Below are positions 19,201 through 28,086 of a stretch of DNA of 64,000 nt, piece by piece. Position 1 is the stretch's first letter. Each line of letters begins with the position of its first letter. Source of the stretch: Pedobacter mendelii. GTDB lineage: Bacteria; Bacteroidota; Bacteroidia; Sphingobacteriales; Sphingobacteriaceae. A program made the position numbers and the translations under genes. Below the pieces are notes generated by a model. The model was not told the origin of the DNA. It saw nothing but the letters and a program-made list of their open reading frames with translations, and ran no database searches. The stretch spans positions 388,006 to 452,005 of the forward strand of contig NZ_BMDJ01000004.1 in NCBI RefSeq assembly GCF_014635725.1. The letters run 5' to 3'.

Positions 19201-21889
19201 CCGAGAGCAATTTTCCATCAGTATTTACATTTACAATCTCAATTTTATGGTCTTTTCCGGTAACCAGCATGCCACTTAATTTATCGCCTTTCTCCGGGCG
19301 AACACCTAAATAGTTATTGTAAACATGATACGGAATGCTAAAATTATCAATACTAAAATTACCGCCCGGTTCGAAAACTTTGGTCGTAAAATTCGCTCTT
19401 AAAATTCCGGGTGCTGTATTGTTTTCATTAAGGTTTGTATTCACTTGTGCACTACCATCGCCATTTAGTATACCCTCAAAAATAGTTTTAACCTGCGATT
19501 CAAAATTAACCGTTGGATTATCGAAACTGTAACCTTCAAAACCTTTAAATTTGGTTTCAGTGGTATTGAGGTTAACATCAACTTTAGCCTTTAAATTTTG
19601 CGCAGGCGAGCCAAATAGCCATTTTGCAGATAGGGTAGCGGCCGAAGTTCCGGCAGTTAAGTAAGGTTTATTGCCAACATTAAAATCAATTTTTAATCGA
19701 TTGGGCATCACCGTTTCAATCTTCAAAGTTTTGGTGAAAGTGGCACCACCAGCTTTTACTTTGGTCATCCAGTTGCCTGTAGGGGCGGTGCTTTCCGTTG
19801 CGGTTTTAAAAGTATAGAAACCATTTAATGGTTTGCCATTAATTAAGCGTTTATATAATTGTCCTTTCGGATTATAAAACTCCATTGTAACCGGATAATT
19901 TGCAGGAAGTTTCTTTAGTTTATCTTCTAAAACGAAAGAAACAAACAAACTATCACCTGGTCGCCATACGCCACGTTCGCCATAAATAAATCCTTTTAAT
20001 CCGCTTTGAACTACATCGCCACCAACATCGAAACGACTTAAAGGCAGCGAACTTCCATCATCTAATTTTAAATAACCACGTTCTGAACCATTCTTGGCAA
20101 TCAATAAAAATGGCTGGCGTTTTAGATCGAATCTGGCGAAACCATCTCCATCGGTTTTGGTAGTAAAAATGATTTGTTTCTGGTAATCCATCAATTCCAG
20201 ATTCACACCGCTCAAAGGTTTTGCCGTTAATAAATCAGTTGCTACAATGAGCATACTGTTATCATTGCCGCGTTTGGCGACTAAGCCAATATTCGATGCA
20301 ATTAGGTTTCTACTTGCCCAGCGTTGGTTGGTGTAAAATGATGGTGTGCAAGGATTGTCCTTATCATCCCAACGGTAATTATTGGGATAGTAATTGTTGT
20401 AACGTTGCCAAAAATTATCATCTTCATCAATTTTTTCGCCATAACTTTCATCTTCACCGTAATAGCTGCTTTCCTCATTATCTTCGCCAGGTTTTTCATC
20501 ATTTGCTTTACAGTTATAAGCATTGTATTCTTGTCTGAAAGCGATGGTAACCCGATACATAGCACCAGGTTCAGTGCGAATCATTTTATCTAAATCAAGT
20601 GTAAAACGATTTTTTTTATGCAGGTTTAGAGATTTGTCTTCATCTAATCTGACGGTTTTTTGCAATATTGGTTTTGCTACACGGCGCAATTCATTTCCAT
20701 CTTTATAGCTATTGGTTTGGAAAAATTGCGGGATGTTATTTTCGTAAATTTTGATAACCGTAACATCAACAGCTTTTAGGTTGATGGCCTCGAAAGGTAA
20801 TACCAATTTACCCGAATTTGGCAAAATTGTCCCGGCACCGGCTATGGTTACGGATGGTAATTTATCTTCAAAAACCAAGTTAGCCGTTTTGCCACCTGTT
20901 AAAGTTTTTCCATTGATATTTTCTACACCGTTATTTACATTTAGCGTGTAGTTGCCTTTTAATTCTTCGGCGGCATAAACTTTTACCTGACTTGCATCTA
21001 TCGTAAATCTTAAATCACTCAGGTTGCCCAAGGTAATCATACCAGTTAAATCCTGACCAACACCAATAGGTTCAGAAAACTGCACTAAAGCGTAGTCTTC
21101 TTCGCCTTGAATGGCTTTAATATCTAAAATTTCAAACTTATTTAAAGCCGGAATTCTAATTTCTTCTTCACCTTTTTGTTCCGCATCAATGGCATCTCCA
21201 TCCCAATTTATTTTTAAAGTTTGGTCGGTTGATTTTTTCTTTATGCTATCTATTGTAAATTTCGAAGTGTTTTTAGCAGGGTTGTGTTGCCATTTCACTT
21301 TTAATTTCTGGTCGAAATTCAACTCAATAATCTTTTCAATTTTCGCAGTTTCTTCCCCATCAGAGGTTGCCAGTTCTCCGGTTAATTTCATATAATCAAG
21401 CGAAGTATTGTTCTGAGAAACTAAACCATTTTGCGATAATATTACACCCGGTGTGATTACTTTAAACTCGAAATCGAAATCTTCTAAACCTTTTTCAGTT
21501 GCCGAAACCTCTGATAACTTAAAAGTAGCTTCATATTCTTTGCCTGGTTTCAAATTTTCATCTGGACGAAATTCTACGGTTTGCGGGTCAATCCAATAGG
21601 TTTTACCCGAAATAGATGGAGAGAAATCAAATAAATCCCGCGAATCTGCCTTGCCTAAATCTTGCATTCCCGTTGCGGCATTAGCCAAATGAACGCGAAT
21701 AAAACTTTTTTTAGAGATGGTTCCAGAAGTGTATGCCTCAATGTATTTAGCATAAGCCTGGCTATCTTCATTCGATTTCTTTTTATGCCTGAAATAAATA
21801 AAAAGAATTGCCGCAATAGATACGACAAGCAAGCCAATAAAAATAAATTTCTTTTTGGATGAAGATTGGTAGGTAGATGGTTGTTCCAT
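16295..21889 (-). CDS. Bacterial alpha-2-macroglobulin with thioester (YfhM/BamG-like)
   Basis: A 1864-residue periplasmic protease trap thought to guard the cell envelope, paired with PBP1C. A basic/hydrophobic N-terminal anchor (residues 13-31, no lipobox cysteine) is followed by MG domains, the MG2 type with FIYGERGVWRPGDSLF, and then a bait region. An alpha-2-macroglobulin domain (TWDLFDYVLGAWGG segment) and the thioester domain follow. The thioester motif C-I-E-Q is at residues 1415-1418 in PHGCIEQTTSG, so covalent trapping should be possible. An acidic, low-complexity insert (Glu/Asp/Tyr/Asn-rich, about 455-500) is unusual. There is a 124-nt gap to pbpC. Confidence 0.94.
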   Translation of the reverse strand: MEQPSTYQSSSKKKFIFIGLLVVSIAAILFIYFRHKKKSNEDSQAYAKYIEAYTSGTISKKSFIRVHLANAATGMQDLGKADSRDLFDFSPSISGKTYWIDPQTVEFRPDENLKPGKEYEATFKLSEVSATEKGLEDFDFEFKVITPGVILSQNGLVSQNNTSLDYMKLTGELATSDGEETAKIEKIIELNFDQKLKVKWQHNPAKNTSKFTIDSIKKKSTDQTLKINWDGDAIDAEQKGEEEIRIPALNKFEILDIKAIQGEEDYALVQFSEPIGVGQDLTGMITLGNLSDLRFTIDASQVKVYAAEELKGNYTLNVNNGVENINGKTLTGGKTANLVFEDKLPSVTIAGAGTILPNSGKLVLPFEAINLKAVDVTVIKIYENNIPQFFQTNSYKDGNELRRVAKPILQKTVRLDEDKSLNLHKKNRFTLDLDKMIRTEPGAMYRVTIAFRQEYNAYNCKANDEKPGEDNEESSYYGEDESYGEKIDEDDNFWQRYNNYYPNNYRWDDKDNPCTPSFYTNQRWASRNLIASNIGLVAKRGNDNSMLIVATDLLTAKPLSGVNLELMDYQKQIIFTTKTDGDGFARFDLKRQPFLLIAKNGSERGYLKLDDGSSLPLSRFDVGGDVVQSGLKGFIYGERGVWRPGDSLFVSFVLEDKLKKLPANYPVTMEFYNPKGQLYKRLINGKPLNGFYTFKTATESTAPTGNWMTKVKAGGATFTKTLKIETVMPNRLKIDFNVGNKPYLTAGTSAATLSAKWLFGSPAQNLKAKVDVNLNTTETKFKGFEGYSFDNPTVNFESQVKTIFEGILNGDGSAQVNTNLNENNTAPGILRANFTTKVFEPGGNFSIDNFSIPYHVYNNYLGVRPEKGDKLSGMLVTGKDHKIEIVNVNTDGKLLSGSKTVQVELYKTQWRWWWEQDNQYTYANFTQNQYNKLVETHQVSLSNGKGSWNLRINEPEWGRYLILVRDLNGGHVTGKSVYVDWPGWAQREQGTNPTEASMLSFTANKEKFTVGEDITLTIPTAKNGRALVSIENGSRVLKTFWIDTEAGQTQYKFKAEKEMAPNVFANITLLQPHAQTVNDLPIRMYGAIPISVEDPQTILKPTIKMLDKIKPETENTITVGEQNGKAMTYTIALVDEGLLDLTRFKTPDPHGAFYAREGLGVKTWDLFDYVLGAWGGNLERILSIGGDGSINKNLNPAKANRFKAVVKFMGPFTIGKGESKTHKFKLPQYIGAVRAMVVAGQDAAYGFAEKSVQVKKPLMVLATLPRVIGPGETFTLPVTVFATEKNLKNVSVQLQANNLIVQGTNKQQLYYKQTGEQMAYFEVKAPNTVGITKVKVIAQSGGERTDYDVEMDIRNPNPYITNVVSATVQPGQKWAVNYSPIGMNGTNSGTLEVSSIPSINLKKRLSYLIQYPHGCIEQTTSGIFPQLYLDRLSPLSEQQKAMTEKNIKAGITRIKGFQTTDGGLSYWPGDANADEWGSNYGGHFLVEAQNAGYTLPVGLLDELLRFQKAKAANWAPNSNNFYGGDLSQAYRLYMLALAKKPEMAAMNRLKAFEYLSVSAKWRLAAAYKLAGQNDVAQNMIRGLDTSIQPYKQLGGTYGSDVRDEAMILETLTLLGQKAKAASLLQPLAAKLGENTWYSTQTTAYSLLAIAKFCGTNQSSNKLQYQYVLDGKSAPVNSGQYINSTAVSFKGNTASITNNGNNVLFVRLVLEGQPVAGQNNFLPNRSDVLDMNVVYKRLNGTALDPTTLKQGTDFYAEVTIKNPGRMGYYEQMALTQIFPSGWEIINTRVNDNQSILASSPFTYQDIRDDRVFTYFNIRENESLVYKVLLNASYLGKYYLSAVQCEAMYNNDISATQDGKWVQVVK

Positions 21890-22114
21890 TTATTGAGATT
21901 ATAATTAGATATGTTGGATAAATTGTTGGCAAAGATTTTTACAGGCGAATATTTAGCTTACTCAATTTTTACCGCATTATTTAAATCAATATTAAATTGA
22001 TGAAAATTAACTAAAATTCCTATTAAAATAATTTATGTTGAAAAATAATAGTTTTGGTTTGTTCCTTTAATTCGATTTGGATAAGTTTACACCATCAACC
22101 CAATTCTACCAAAT

Positions 22115-22537
22115 ATGATTAAGAAATTTTTAATTCTCGCCAGCTTTTTAATGATTGCCAATTGCTCTTTCGCACAAAAAGCTGAGGTAGAAAATGCAGT
22201 AAACCAACTTGCCAAATTGATGGTTTCGCCTGATAGCTTGGCTTTAGATAAATTAATTTTAAACGACTTAAGTTATGGTCATTCGAGTGGAAAGGTTCAA
22301 ACCAAGCAAGAATTTATGCATTCTTTGTTGTCTTCTGAATCTGATTTTGTGGATATAAATTTAACTGACCAAACCGTAATTGTTCAAAATAAAACAGCTT
22401 TGGTTCGACATATTTTAAATGCAAAAACCAACGATAAAAATGTGCCTGGAAATGTAAAGCTGCATATTTTACTGATTTGGAGCAAAGAAAAGGGAGGCTG
22501 GAAATTGCTTGGTAGACAAGCGGTTAAGGTAAATTAA
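22115..22537 (+). CDS. Secreted NTF2-like protein (DUF4440 type)
   Basis: A 140-residue protein with a signal peptide (MIKKFLILASFLMIANCSFA, cleavage near AQK) and a cone-shaped NTF2-like fold. This is recognised from AVNQLAKLMVSPDSLALDKL at the start, the LSYGHSSGKVQTKQEFM segment and the closing WSKEKGGWKLLGRQAVKV. Such proteins bind small molecules or act as SnoaL-like domains; none is well characterised in this subgroup. Single gene, convergent with the following gene. Confidence 0.8.
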   Translation: MIKKFLILASFLMIANCSFAQKAEVENAVNQLAKLMVSPDSLALDKLILNDLSYGHSSGKVQTKQEFMHSLLSSESDFVDINLTDQTVIVQNKTALVRHILNAKTNDKNVPGNVKLHILLIWSKEKGGWKLLGRQAVKVN

Positions 22538-22558
22538 GGTGGTTCAATTGTGTCATTG

Positions 22559-22682
22559 GTTCATTCGTCATTTGTATGTGATGCCTAATCTTCTCTCTAA
22601 TCTATTAAGTAAAGACGATGAGTTTAATTATTAACTTTTTGAGCTTGAACAGATTATCCAAATGAACAAATGACTAATGAAC
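22559..22682. repeat. Inverted repeat between convergent genes
   Basis: GTTCATTCGTCATTTG (22559-22574) is complementary, with one mismatch, to CAAATGACTAATGAAC (22667-22682), with 92 nt between the arms. The arms are built from the ATGA(A/C) units common in intergenic repeats of this genus. No terminator-like T-run. Confidence 0.5.
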
Positions 22683-22685
22683 ATT

Positions 22686-23090
22686 TTATTTAATCATCAC
22701 TCCAGGTCTGTTCACCAGCGGAATTTTAATTAAATTGGTATCAATTATACTTTCTGGCAAGAAGATGAATTTCTTATCGTAAATGGTAGTGCCGATGTAA
22801 TAACTTAACCAATATTCGTTTGTTAATCCAAAGACTTCAGGGTCGATGGCTTCGACGCCTTTAAAATCCTGAGCACTCATATCACCAATGAAATGCCTTA
22901 ACACAGATGTTTTAACTTGTTTGCCATCTTTTTCACCATAACCTTTCGAGCTAATTAAAACATTGGTAATAGGCTCATTTTTTAGGTTAACAAGGTAAAC
23001 CGTCCAGTTTTTTACTTCTGGTGTTTCACTCATGAGCACAACCGCCATTGCGATATCTTCTACTGTATTTTCTGTTAAATCCGCTTTCAA
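22686..23090 (-). CDS. Conserved hypothetical protein, unknown function
   Basis: A 134-residue soluble protein without signal peptide or membrane segment. It opens with an acidic helix (TENTVEDIAMAVVLMSETPE) and continues with strands such as WTVYLVNLKNEPITNVLISSKG, which look like a compact alpha/beta domain. I do not recognise a characterised family. The codon pattern and coherent secondary structure support a real gene. Its upstream region is a 32-bp tandem repeat array, so its promoter must lie in or beyond the repeats. Confidence 0.75.
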   Translation of the reverse strand: MKADLTENTVEDIAMAVVLMSETPEVKNWTVYLVNLKNEPITNVLISSKGYGEKDGKQVKTSVLRHFIGDMSAQDFKGVEAIDPEVFGLTNEYWLSYYIGTTIYDKKFIFLPESIIDTNLIKIPLVNRPGVMIK

Positions 23091-23130
23091 ATTTAAAATG
23101 ATTGAATGGGTAAATGATTGAATTAGTGAA

Positions 23131-23226
23131 TGATAGATTGAGAGAATGATTGAATTATTGAGTGATAGATTGAGAGAATGATTGAATTATTGAGTGATAG
23201 ATTGAGAGAATGATTGAGTTAGTGAA
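23131..23226. repeat. 32-bp tandem repeat, three units
   Basis: Three adjacent 32-nt units start TGATAGATTGAGAGAATGAT at 23131, 23163 and 23195. The first two are identical and the third differs at a few positions near its end. Degenerate copies extend on both sides (23101-23130 and 23227-23258). The unit is itself made of GATTGA(A/G)-like subrepeats. It lies immediately upstream of the minus-strand gene ending at 22686. Confidence 0.9.
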
Positions 23227-23322
23227 TGATTGAATGATAGATTGAGCGAATTAGTGAATTAGCTCTGGATTACATTTGGATATTTAATATTATTAGATAA
23301 GCAATTTCATCTCGATAATCAT

Positions 23323-23360
23323 AAAATCCTTTAATCCTGGTAAAAATCCTTTAATCCTGG
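23323..23360. repeat. 18-bp direct repeat downstream of topA
   Basis: AAAATCCTTTAATCCTGG occurs at 23323-23340 and again at 23343-23360, two bases apart, ending at the topA stop codon. Its function is unknown. Confidence 0.8.
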
Positions 23361-23361
23361 T

Positions 23362-25911
23362 CTATTTTTTCTTCTTCGCCACTGCCTTCTTCTTAGCTGG
23401 TGCTTTTTTCTTCGTTTCGAAAGCCTTTGGAACCTGCTCTACAATCATTTTCTTTATCACTTCCAAATCTACATCAGCCAATTCTTCAGGCGTATATTTT
23501 TGTTTAGTCTTTTCGTTATACCTCAATTTCAGCATCAATTTACCGAAACGAATGAACGGTCCCCAGCGGCCATTTTCGATTGAGATTTTCTCTTCATCCC
23601 AAGTTTTAATAAATCTATTCGCCTCTTTTTCAACCTTTTTACCAATCAGCGTATCAATATCTTCCTGCGATAAATTATCGAAATCGTAACCTTTAGCCGG
23701 AATATTGATAAATAAATCATTCCATTTAATAAATGGCCCGAATCTACCTTTACCTTTTGTAACACCTAAGCCTTGATAATGTGCAATCGGAGCATCATCA
23801 TCCATTTTTTGCTTAATAATTTCTACTGCTCTTTCGTAAGTAACCGCTAAAGGCTCTTCATTTTTAGGCAGAGAAATAAAACTTTCACCCCATTTTACGT
23901 AAGGACCAAAACGACCGACACCAACCATCACTTCCTTACCTTCATAATCTGGTAGAGAAAAAGGAAGTTTAAACAATTCAAGTGCATCTTCCAGTTGAAT
24001 GGTTGCTACAGATTGGTTGCGCATTAAACTGGCATAACGAGGTTTTTCTTCTTCATCAAGCTCACCAATTTGCACCAGCGGACCAAATTTACCAACTTTA
24101 GTGTACACATTTTTTCCCGTTGCAGGGTCTAAACCAAGCAAACGTTCGCCTGTTGCACGTTCGGCAGTTTCTAAAGTTGTTTCAACTTCTGCATGAAAAG
24201 GATTGTAAAAAGAATGCAGCATTTTGGTCCACTCTTGCAAACCTTGTGCAATCTCATCAAATTCTTTCTCCACTTTAGCGGTAAAGTTAAAATCAACAAT
24301 TCCTTTAAAATGCTCAACTAAAAAATCATTAACCACTTCACCAATATCAGTAGGGAAGAGTTTTTGTTTTTCGGCACCAGAAATTTCTGTTTTAATATCT
24401 TTTGTAACCGTTCCGTTAGCTAAAACGATGGCGGTAAATTTACGAGGTTTACCATCTCTATCTTCCTTAACCACATAACCGCGGTTTTGTACGGTAGAAA
24501 TTGTTGGCGCATAAGTAGAAGGGCGACCGATGCCAAGTTCTTCTAATTTTTTTACTAAACTGGCCTCGGTATATCTAGCCGGCGGACGAGAATAACGTTC
24601 CGTTGCCTGCATTTCATTTAAAAATAATTCTTGTCCTTTTGCTAGCGGAGGTAGGATAGAGCCGCCTTCTTTTTCTTCGCCCTCTTCATCATCTGTCGAT
24701 TCTAAATAAACTTTTAAAAAACCATCAAATTTCAAAACCTCGCCCTCGGCAACTAAATGCTCTTTACGGGTTGATGCAGTGATTTGAGCAGTTGTTTTTT
24801 CAAATAAAGCCTCGCTCATTTGCGATGCAATAGAACGCTTCCAGATTAAATCGTACAAGCGTTTTTCCGAAATATCACCGTCAACAGTATGCCTGTCGAA
24901 ATAAGTTGGCCGAATGGCCTCGTGAGCCTCTTGCGCACCAGCAGACTTCGTTCTATAAACCCTTTGATGATGGTATTTATCGCCATAAGCTGATTTTATT
25001 TCTGCAGCAGCAGCATTTAAGGCAGTTTCCGATAAATTTACAGAATCCGTTCTCATGTAGGTAATCTTTCCAGCCTCGTACAATCTCTGTGCAACTTGCA
25101 TGGTTCTCGCCACGGGAAAACCCAATTTTCGTGAGGCCTCTTGCTGCAAAGTTGAGGTTGTAAATGGAGCAGCAGGATTACGTTTTGCTGGTTTAGTCTC
25201 TAAACTAGTGATGTCGAATTTCGCTACAGCACAATCCTGAAGAAATTTTTCAGCCTCATTTTCGCTTTCGAAACGTTGTGGTAATTCTGCTTTTACAACT
25301 TCTTTTCCTTTTCCGGTAGAAAATTGTGCCGTAATTTTATAAGCAGCAGTGGCATTAAATTGCTGTACTTCTCTTTCTCTATCAACAATTAAACGAACCG
25401 CAACAGATTGAACACGACCTGCAGAAAGCGATGGTTTAACTTTCTTCCATAAAACAGGTGAAAGCTCAAAACCCACCAATCTATCTAAAACACGGCGCGC
25501 TTGTTGTGCATTTACTAAATTATAATTTATATCCCTCGGACTTTCTATCGCTTTTAATATTGCTGGTTTTGTAATTTCATGAAAAACAATTCGTTTAGTT
25601 TTCTCCACTTTTAGGCCTAAAGTTTCGAATAAATGCCATGAAATAGCTTCTCCCTCACGGTCTTCATCGGATGCTAACCATACCATTTCGGCTTCCTTAG
25701 CAAGTTTTTTAAGTTCGGCTACCATGCTTTTCTTATCGGCAGGTACTTCATAGGTTTGAGCGAAATTATTTTTAATATCAATCGCCATATCGCCTTTAAC
25801 TAAATCCCGAATGTGGCCATAGCTCGATTTCACAAGGAAATCTTTACCAAGATAGCCTTCTATAGTTTTAGCTTTTGCAGGTGACTCGACGATTAATAAA
25901 TTTTTGGCCAT
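23362..25911 (-). CDS. topA: DNA topoisomerase I
   Basis: A type IA topoisomerase that relaxes negative supercoils through a transient 5'-phosphotyrosine. From ATG 25911 the protein is 849 residues, beginning MAKNLLIVESPAKAKTIEGY (Toprim). The acidic metal site is in LASDEDREGEAISWH and the active-site tyrosine in ITYMRTDSVN. The C-terminal part carries repeated modules (FGPFIKWNDLFI, WGPFIRFGKL) without zinc-finger cysteines and a Lys/Ala-rich basic tail. A longer in-frame reading from 25959 is possible, but the likely promoter -33 box at 25957-25960 covers that codon, so 25911 is chosen. Confidence 0.97.
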   Translation of the reverse strand: MAKNLLIVESPAKAKTIEGYLGKDFLVKSSYGHIRDLVKGDMAIDIKNNFAQTYEVPADKKSMVAELKKLAKEAEMVWLASDEDREGEAISWHLFETLGLKVEKTKRIVFHEITKPAILKAIESPRDINYNLVNAQQARRVLDRLVGFELSPVLWKKVKPSLSAGRVQSVAVRLIVDREREVQQFNATAAYKITAQFSTGKGKEVVKAELPQRFESENEAEKFLQDCAVAKFDITSLETKPAKRNPAAPFTTSTLQQEASRKLGFPVARTMQVAQRLYEAGKITYMRTDSVNLSETALNAAAAEIKSAYGDKYHHQRVYRTKSAGAQEAHEAIRPTYFDRHTVDGDISEKRLYDLIWKRSIASQMSEALFEKTTAQITASTRKEHLVAEGEVLKFDGFLKVYLESTDDEEGEEKEGGSILPPLAKGQELFLNEMQATERYSRPPARYTEASLVKKLEELGIGRPSTYAPTISTVQNRGYVVKEDRDGKPRKFTAIVLANGTVTKDIKTEISGAEKQKLFPTDIGEVVNDFLVEHFKGIVDFNFTAKVEKEFDEIAQGLQEWTKMLHSFYNPFHAEVETTLETAERATGERLLGLDPATGKNVYTKVGKFGPLVQIGELDEEEKPRYASLMRNQSVATIQLEDALELFKLPFSLPDYEGKEVMVGVGRFGPYVKWGESFISLPKNEEPLAVTYERAVEIIKQKMDDDAPIAHYQGLGVTKGKGRFGPFIKWNDLFINIPAKGYDFDNLSQEDIDTLIGKKVEKEANRFIKTWDEEKISIENGRWGPFIRFGKLMLKLRYNEKTKQKYTPEELADVDLEVIKKMIVEQVPKAFETKKKAPAKKKAVAKKKK

Positions 25912-25927
25912 GAAATACGTTTTTGTG

Positions 25928-25960
25928 CAAATAAAGCTATAATTAAAGTATAAATGCAAA
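25928..25960 (-). promoter_or_regulatory. Candidate topA promoter
   Basis: On the minus strand TTTG (25960-25957), 21 nt, then TTTATTTG (25935-25928) fits the Bacteroidota TTTG-N17-23-TAnnTTTG consensus with one mismatch in the -7 box. It lies 17 nt upstream of the chosen topA start. Confidence 0.5.
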
Positions 25961-26044
25961 CCTGACCGATATTTAATGCAATTTTTTTATTAAATATTTT
26001 AAAATTTTGGCTTTAGAAACCTCAAAAAGGCTTTAGAAATATAC

Positions 26045-27118
26045 TTAATTAATGACCGCATTTATTTTTTGCCAAAGGCTATTATCGAAACCAGAAATTG
26101 CAAAAGATGGGTTCGCCGGATCTGATGCATTGCCCATCCTTACAATAACCATATTTTTACTCGGTATTACGTATATACGTTGATCTGATGCGCCCATTGC
26201 AGCGTACATATCGCTTGGAGCATTTGGCACCAAGGCACCCTGGAAAACACTTTGGCTGCCAGGTATCATGTAACTGCTTTTACCATTTAGCCACCATAAA
26301 TAGCCATAAGAAGGATTTATATTTTGGGATGAATTTATGCTTTCAGAAAAAAAAGATTCATTAATGATTTGCTCTTTATTCCATTTTCCATTGTTTAAAG
26401 CCAGTAAACCAAATTTTGCCATGCTTCGAGTGTTACTGTTGTAAATTTTAAATATGATGCCTTCATCCCAAAAACCATCCATACCTATTTTACTTTTTAG
26501 TTTATTATTAAAATAGGTTTCAAAACTCTGCTTACTTGCCGCAGATACTACATCCATTAATTTTTGGAAAACGTTAGCATAAGCCCATCTTGTTCCTGCA
26601 TCAGCTATATATGTTAATTTCGATTTTGTCACCAGTTCACTGCTTTCATCTAATCCCGATGTCATTGTAAGTAAGTGTTTTACTGTAATTAAATTTTCTT
26701 TCGCTAACGGTTCACTTGTCCATCCGGTACCCAAATATTGATTAGCAGCAGTACCTATATTTAAAAAACCTTCCTGTTGTGCTATTCCGGTTGTGGTAGC
26801 GACTAAAGTTTTGCCTGCACTATTCCATTGCCAGGTATCGCTTGAAGTGTGGCCATTGAAGTATTCTTCTAAAACAATTCTGCCATTTACTAGTATTATA
26901 AATGATTTGGAATTTTTCTCTGCAAGGAATTTTTTTAAGTCTTCTACAGCGTTCTGTTTCCATCCAAGACTTGCAATCGGTTTCGTTTCCCAGTTAGTAG
27001 AATTATTAGGTGGAAAATACATCTGTTCAGGGTTAGCTGGAGAAGGATTATCACTTCCTTTTTTACAACTTAAAAATGACACATATATGATTATTAGGAT
27101 AATTTTGAAATTTTTCAT
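26045..27118 (-). CDS. Lipoprotein serine hydrolase, beta-lactamase/class C PBP fold
   Basis: A 357-residue exported protein with a lipoprotein signal (MKNFKIILIIIYVSFLSC, lipid cysteine followed by KKGSDN). The catalytic SxxK is S-A-G-K in WNSAGKTLVATT and the YxN motif is in WAYANVFQ. A late segment ASDQRIYVIPSKNMVIVRMG closes the fold. Family members are esterases, D-amino-acid peptidases or 6-aminohexanoate hydrolases; lactamase activity cannot be assumed. It is monocistronic, divergent from the glutathione peroxidase gene. Confidence 0.9.
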   Translation of the reverse strand: MKNFKIILIIIYVSFLSCKKGSDNPSPANPEQMYFPPNNSTNWETKPIASLGWKQNAVEDLKKFLAEKNSKSFIILVNGRIVLEEYFNGHTSSDTWQWNSAGKTLVATTTGIAQQEGFLNIGTAANQYLGTGWTSEPLAKENLITVKHLLTMTSGLDESSELVTKSKLTYIADAGTRWAYANVFQKLMDVVSAASKQSFETYFNNKLKSKIGMDGFWDEGIIFKIYNSNTRSMAKFGLLALNNGKWNKEQIINESFFSESINSSQNINPSYGYLWWLNGKSSYMIPGSQSVFQGALVPNAPSDMYAAMGASDQRIYVIPSKNMVIVRMGNASDPANPSFAISGFDNSLWQKINAVIN

Positions 27119-27384
27119 AATAAAAGTTGTTGGTTAATTATTACGACAATAAATTTTATATAAGGTTTAATTTACACTGTTTCAATAGTATAGATTATCT
27201 AACTTGGATCAATTTGATTATTTATAAGAGAATAATATATTATTTGAAATAGGATTATCTATATCCATTATAATGATGTTGTTTTTAAAATGGGAATATT
27301 AATTAAACTTGCCATATTATTTACATGTAAATAACACGAGTAAAAACTATTTGTACTTATATTCGTATATAAAATAAAACAGCA

Positions 27385-27900
27385 ATGATAAATACCATCC
27401 TAATCTTATTAAACTTTTTGGTAACAGCACCACCAAAAAATGTTTACGACTTCAGCTTCAAAACAATTGATGGCAAAGAAGTTAAATTATCAAAATTTAA
27501 AGGTAAAAAAATCTTAATTGTTAATACTGCATCTAAATGTGGTTTTACACCTCAGTATGAAGATTTAGAAAAACTTCAAAAACAATATGGAAAGAAAGTA
27601 GTACTAATAGGTTTTCCGGCAGGTAATTTTGGTGGGCAAGAATTTTCAACAAATGCTGAAATTAAGGAATTTTGCACAGGAAAATATAATGTTTCTTTTA
27701 CTTTAGCAGAAAAAAGTAGTGTTAAGGGTGATGATATTAGCCCATTATTTAAATACTTAACTTCTCAGACGAATACAGAAGAACAAGGAGAAATTAAATG
27801 GAATTTCGAGAAATTCTTAATTAATGAAAAAGGAGAATTAGTACACCGTTTCCGTTCAAAAACAAAGCCTACAGATGAGGCAATTGTGAAGAATCTTTAA
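27385..27900 (+). CDS. Glutathione peroxidase family protein (thioredoxin-dependent type likely)
   Basis: Reduces hydroperoxides; bacterial Cys-type members usually use thioredoxin. The 171 residues include a short hydrophobic N-terminus. The peroxidatic cysteine is C52 in NTASKCGFTPQYEDLEKL, a resolving cysteine is C97 in EFCTGKYNVSF, and WNFEKFLI follows. The usual FPCNQFGGQE segment reads FPAGNFGGQEF (78-88), a departure from the family that touches a commonly conserved glutamine. The first 15 residues may be a signal or anchor, so the cellular location is uncertain. Followed by a strong terminator. Confidence 0.92.
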   Translation: MINTILILLNFLVTAPPKNVYDFSFKTIDGKEVKLSKFKGKKILIVNTASKCGFTPQYEDLEKLQKQYGKKVVLIGFPAGNFGGQEFSTNAEIKEFCTGKYNVSFTLAEKSSVKGDDISPLFKYLTSQTNTEEQGEIKWNFEKFLINEKGELVHRFRSKTKPTDEAIVKNL

Positions 27901-27956
27901 AGTGTAGAATTCGAGATGTGAAAGCGAATGATTTTCTCGCACCCAAAATAAAATTG

Positions 27957-28010
27957 AAAGGGTAAAATGGGAAAATGGAACTAATCCATTTTGCCATTTT
28001 ACCCTTTTTT
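27957..28010 (+). terminator. Strong terminator after the glutathione peroxidase gene
   Basis: The left arm 27957-27979 (AAAGGGTAAAATGG then AAAATGGA) pairs with 27985-28007 over about 22 of 23 positions, with a 5-nt loop and a T-run to 28010. Confidence 0.85.
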
Positions 28011-28086
28011 AGTTTAATATATTAACGCTTGAAAAACTTTGTTAAAGTCCATCATAAATCTTACGTCATCCCTTTTTAATCTCCAA

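Noticed and set aside
20302..20593. Short Met/Lys/Ile-rich frames in the acidic part of the macroglobulin gene
   Set aside because: They are alternative readings of the GAA/GAT-rich coding stretch and have no independent support.
23101..23260. Possible CRISPR array because of regular 32-bp repeats
   Set aside because: The units are directly adjacent with no unique spacers, consist of short subrepeats, and no cas genes are nearby.
25912..25959. 16-codon upstream extension of topA
   Set aside because: A matching promoter covers it and the protein family begins at MAKNLLIVESPAKAK.
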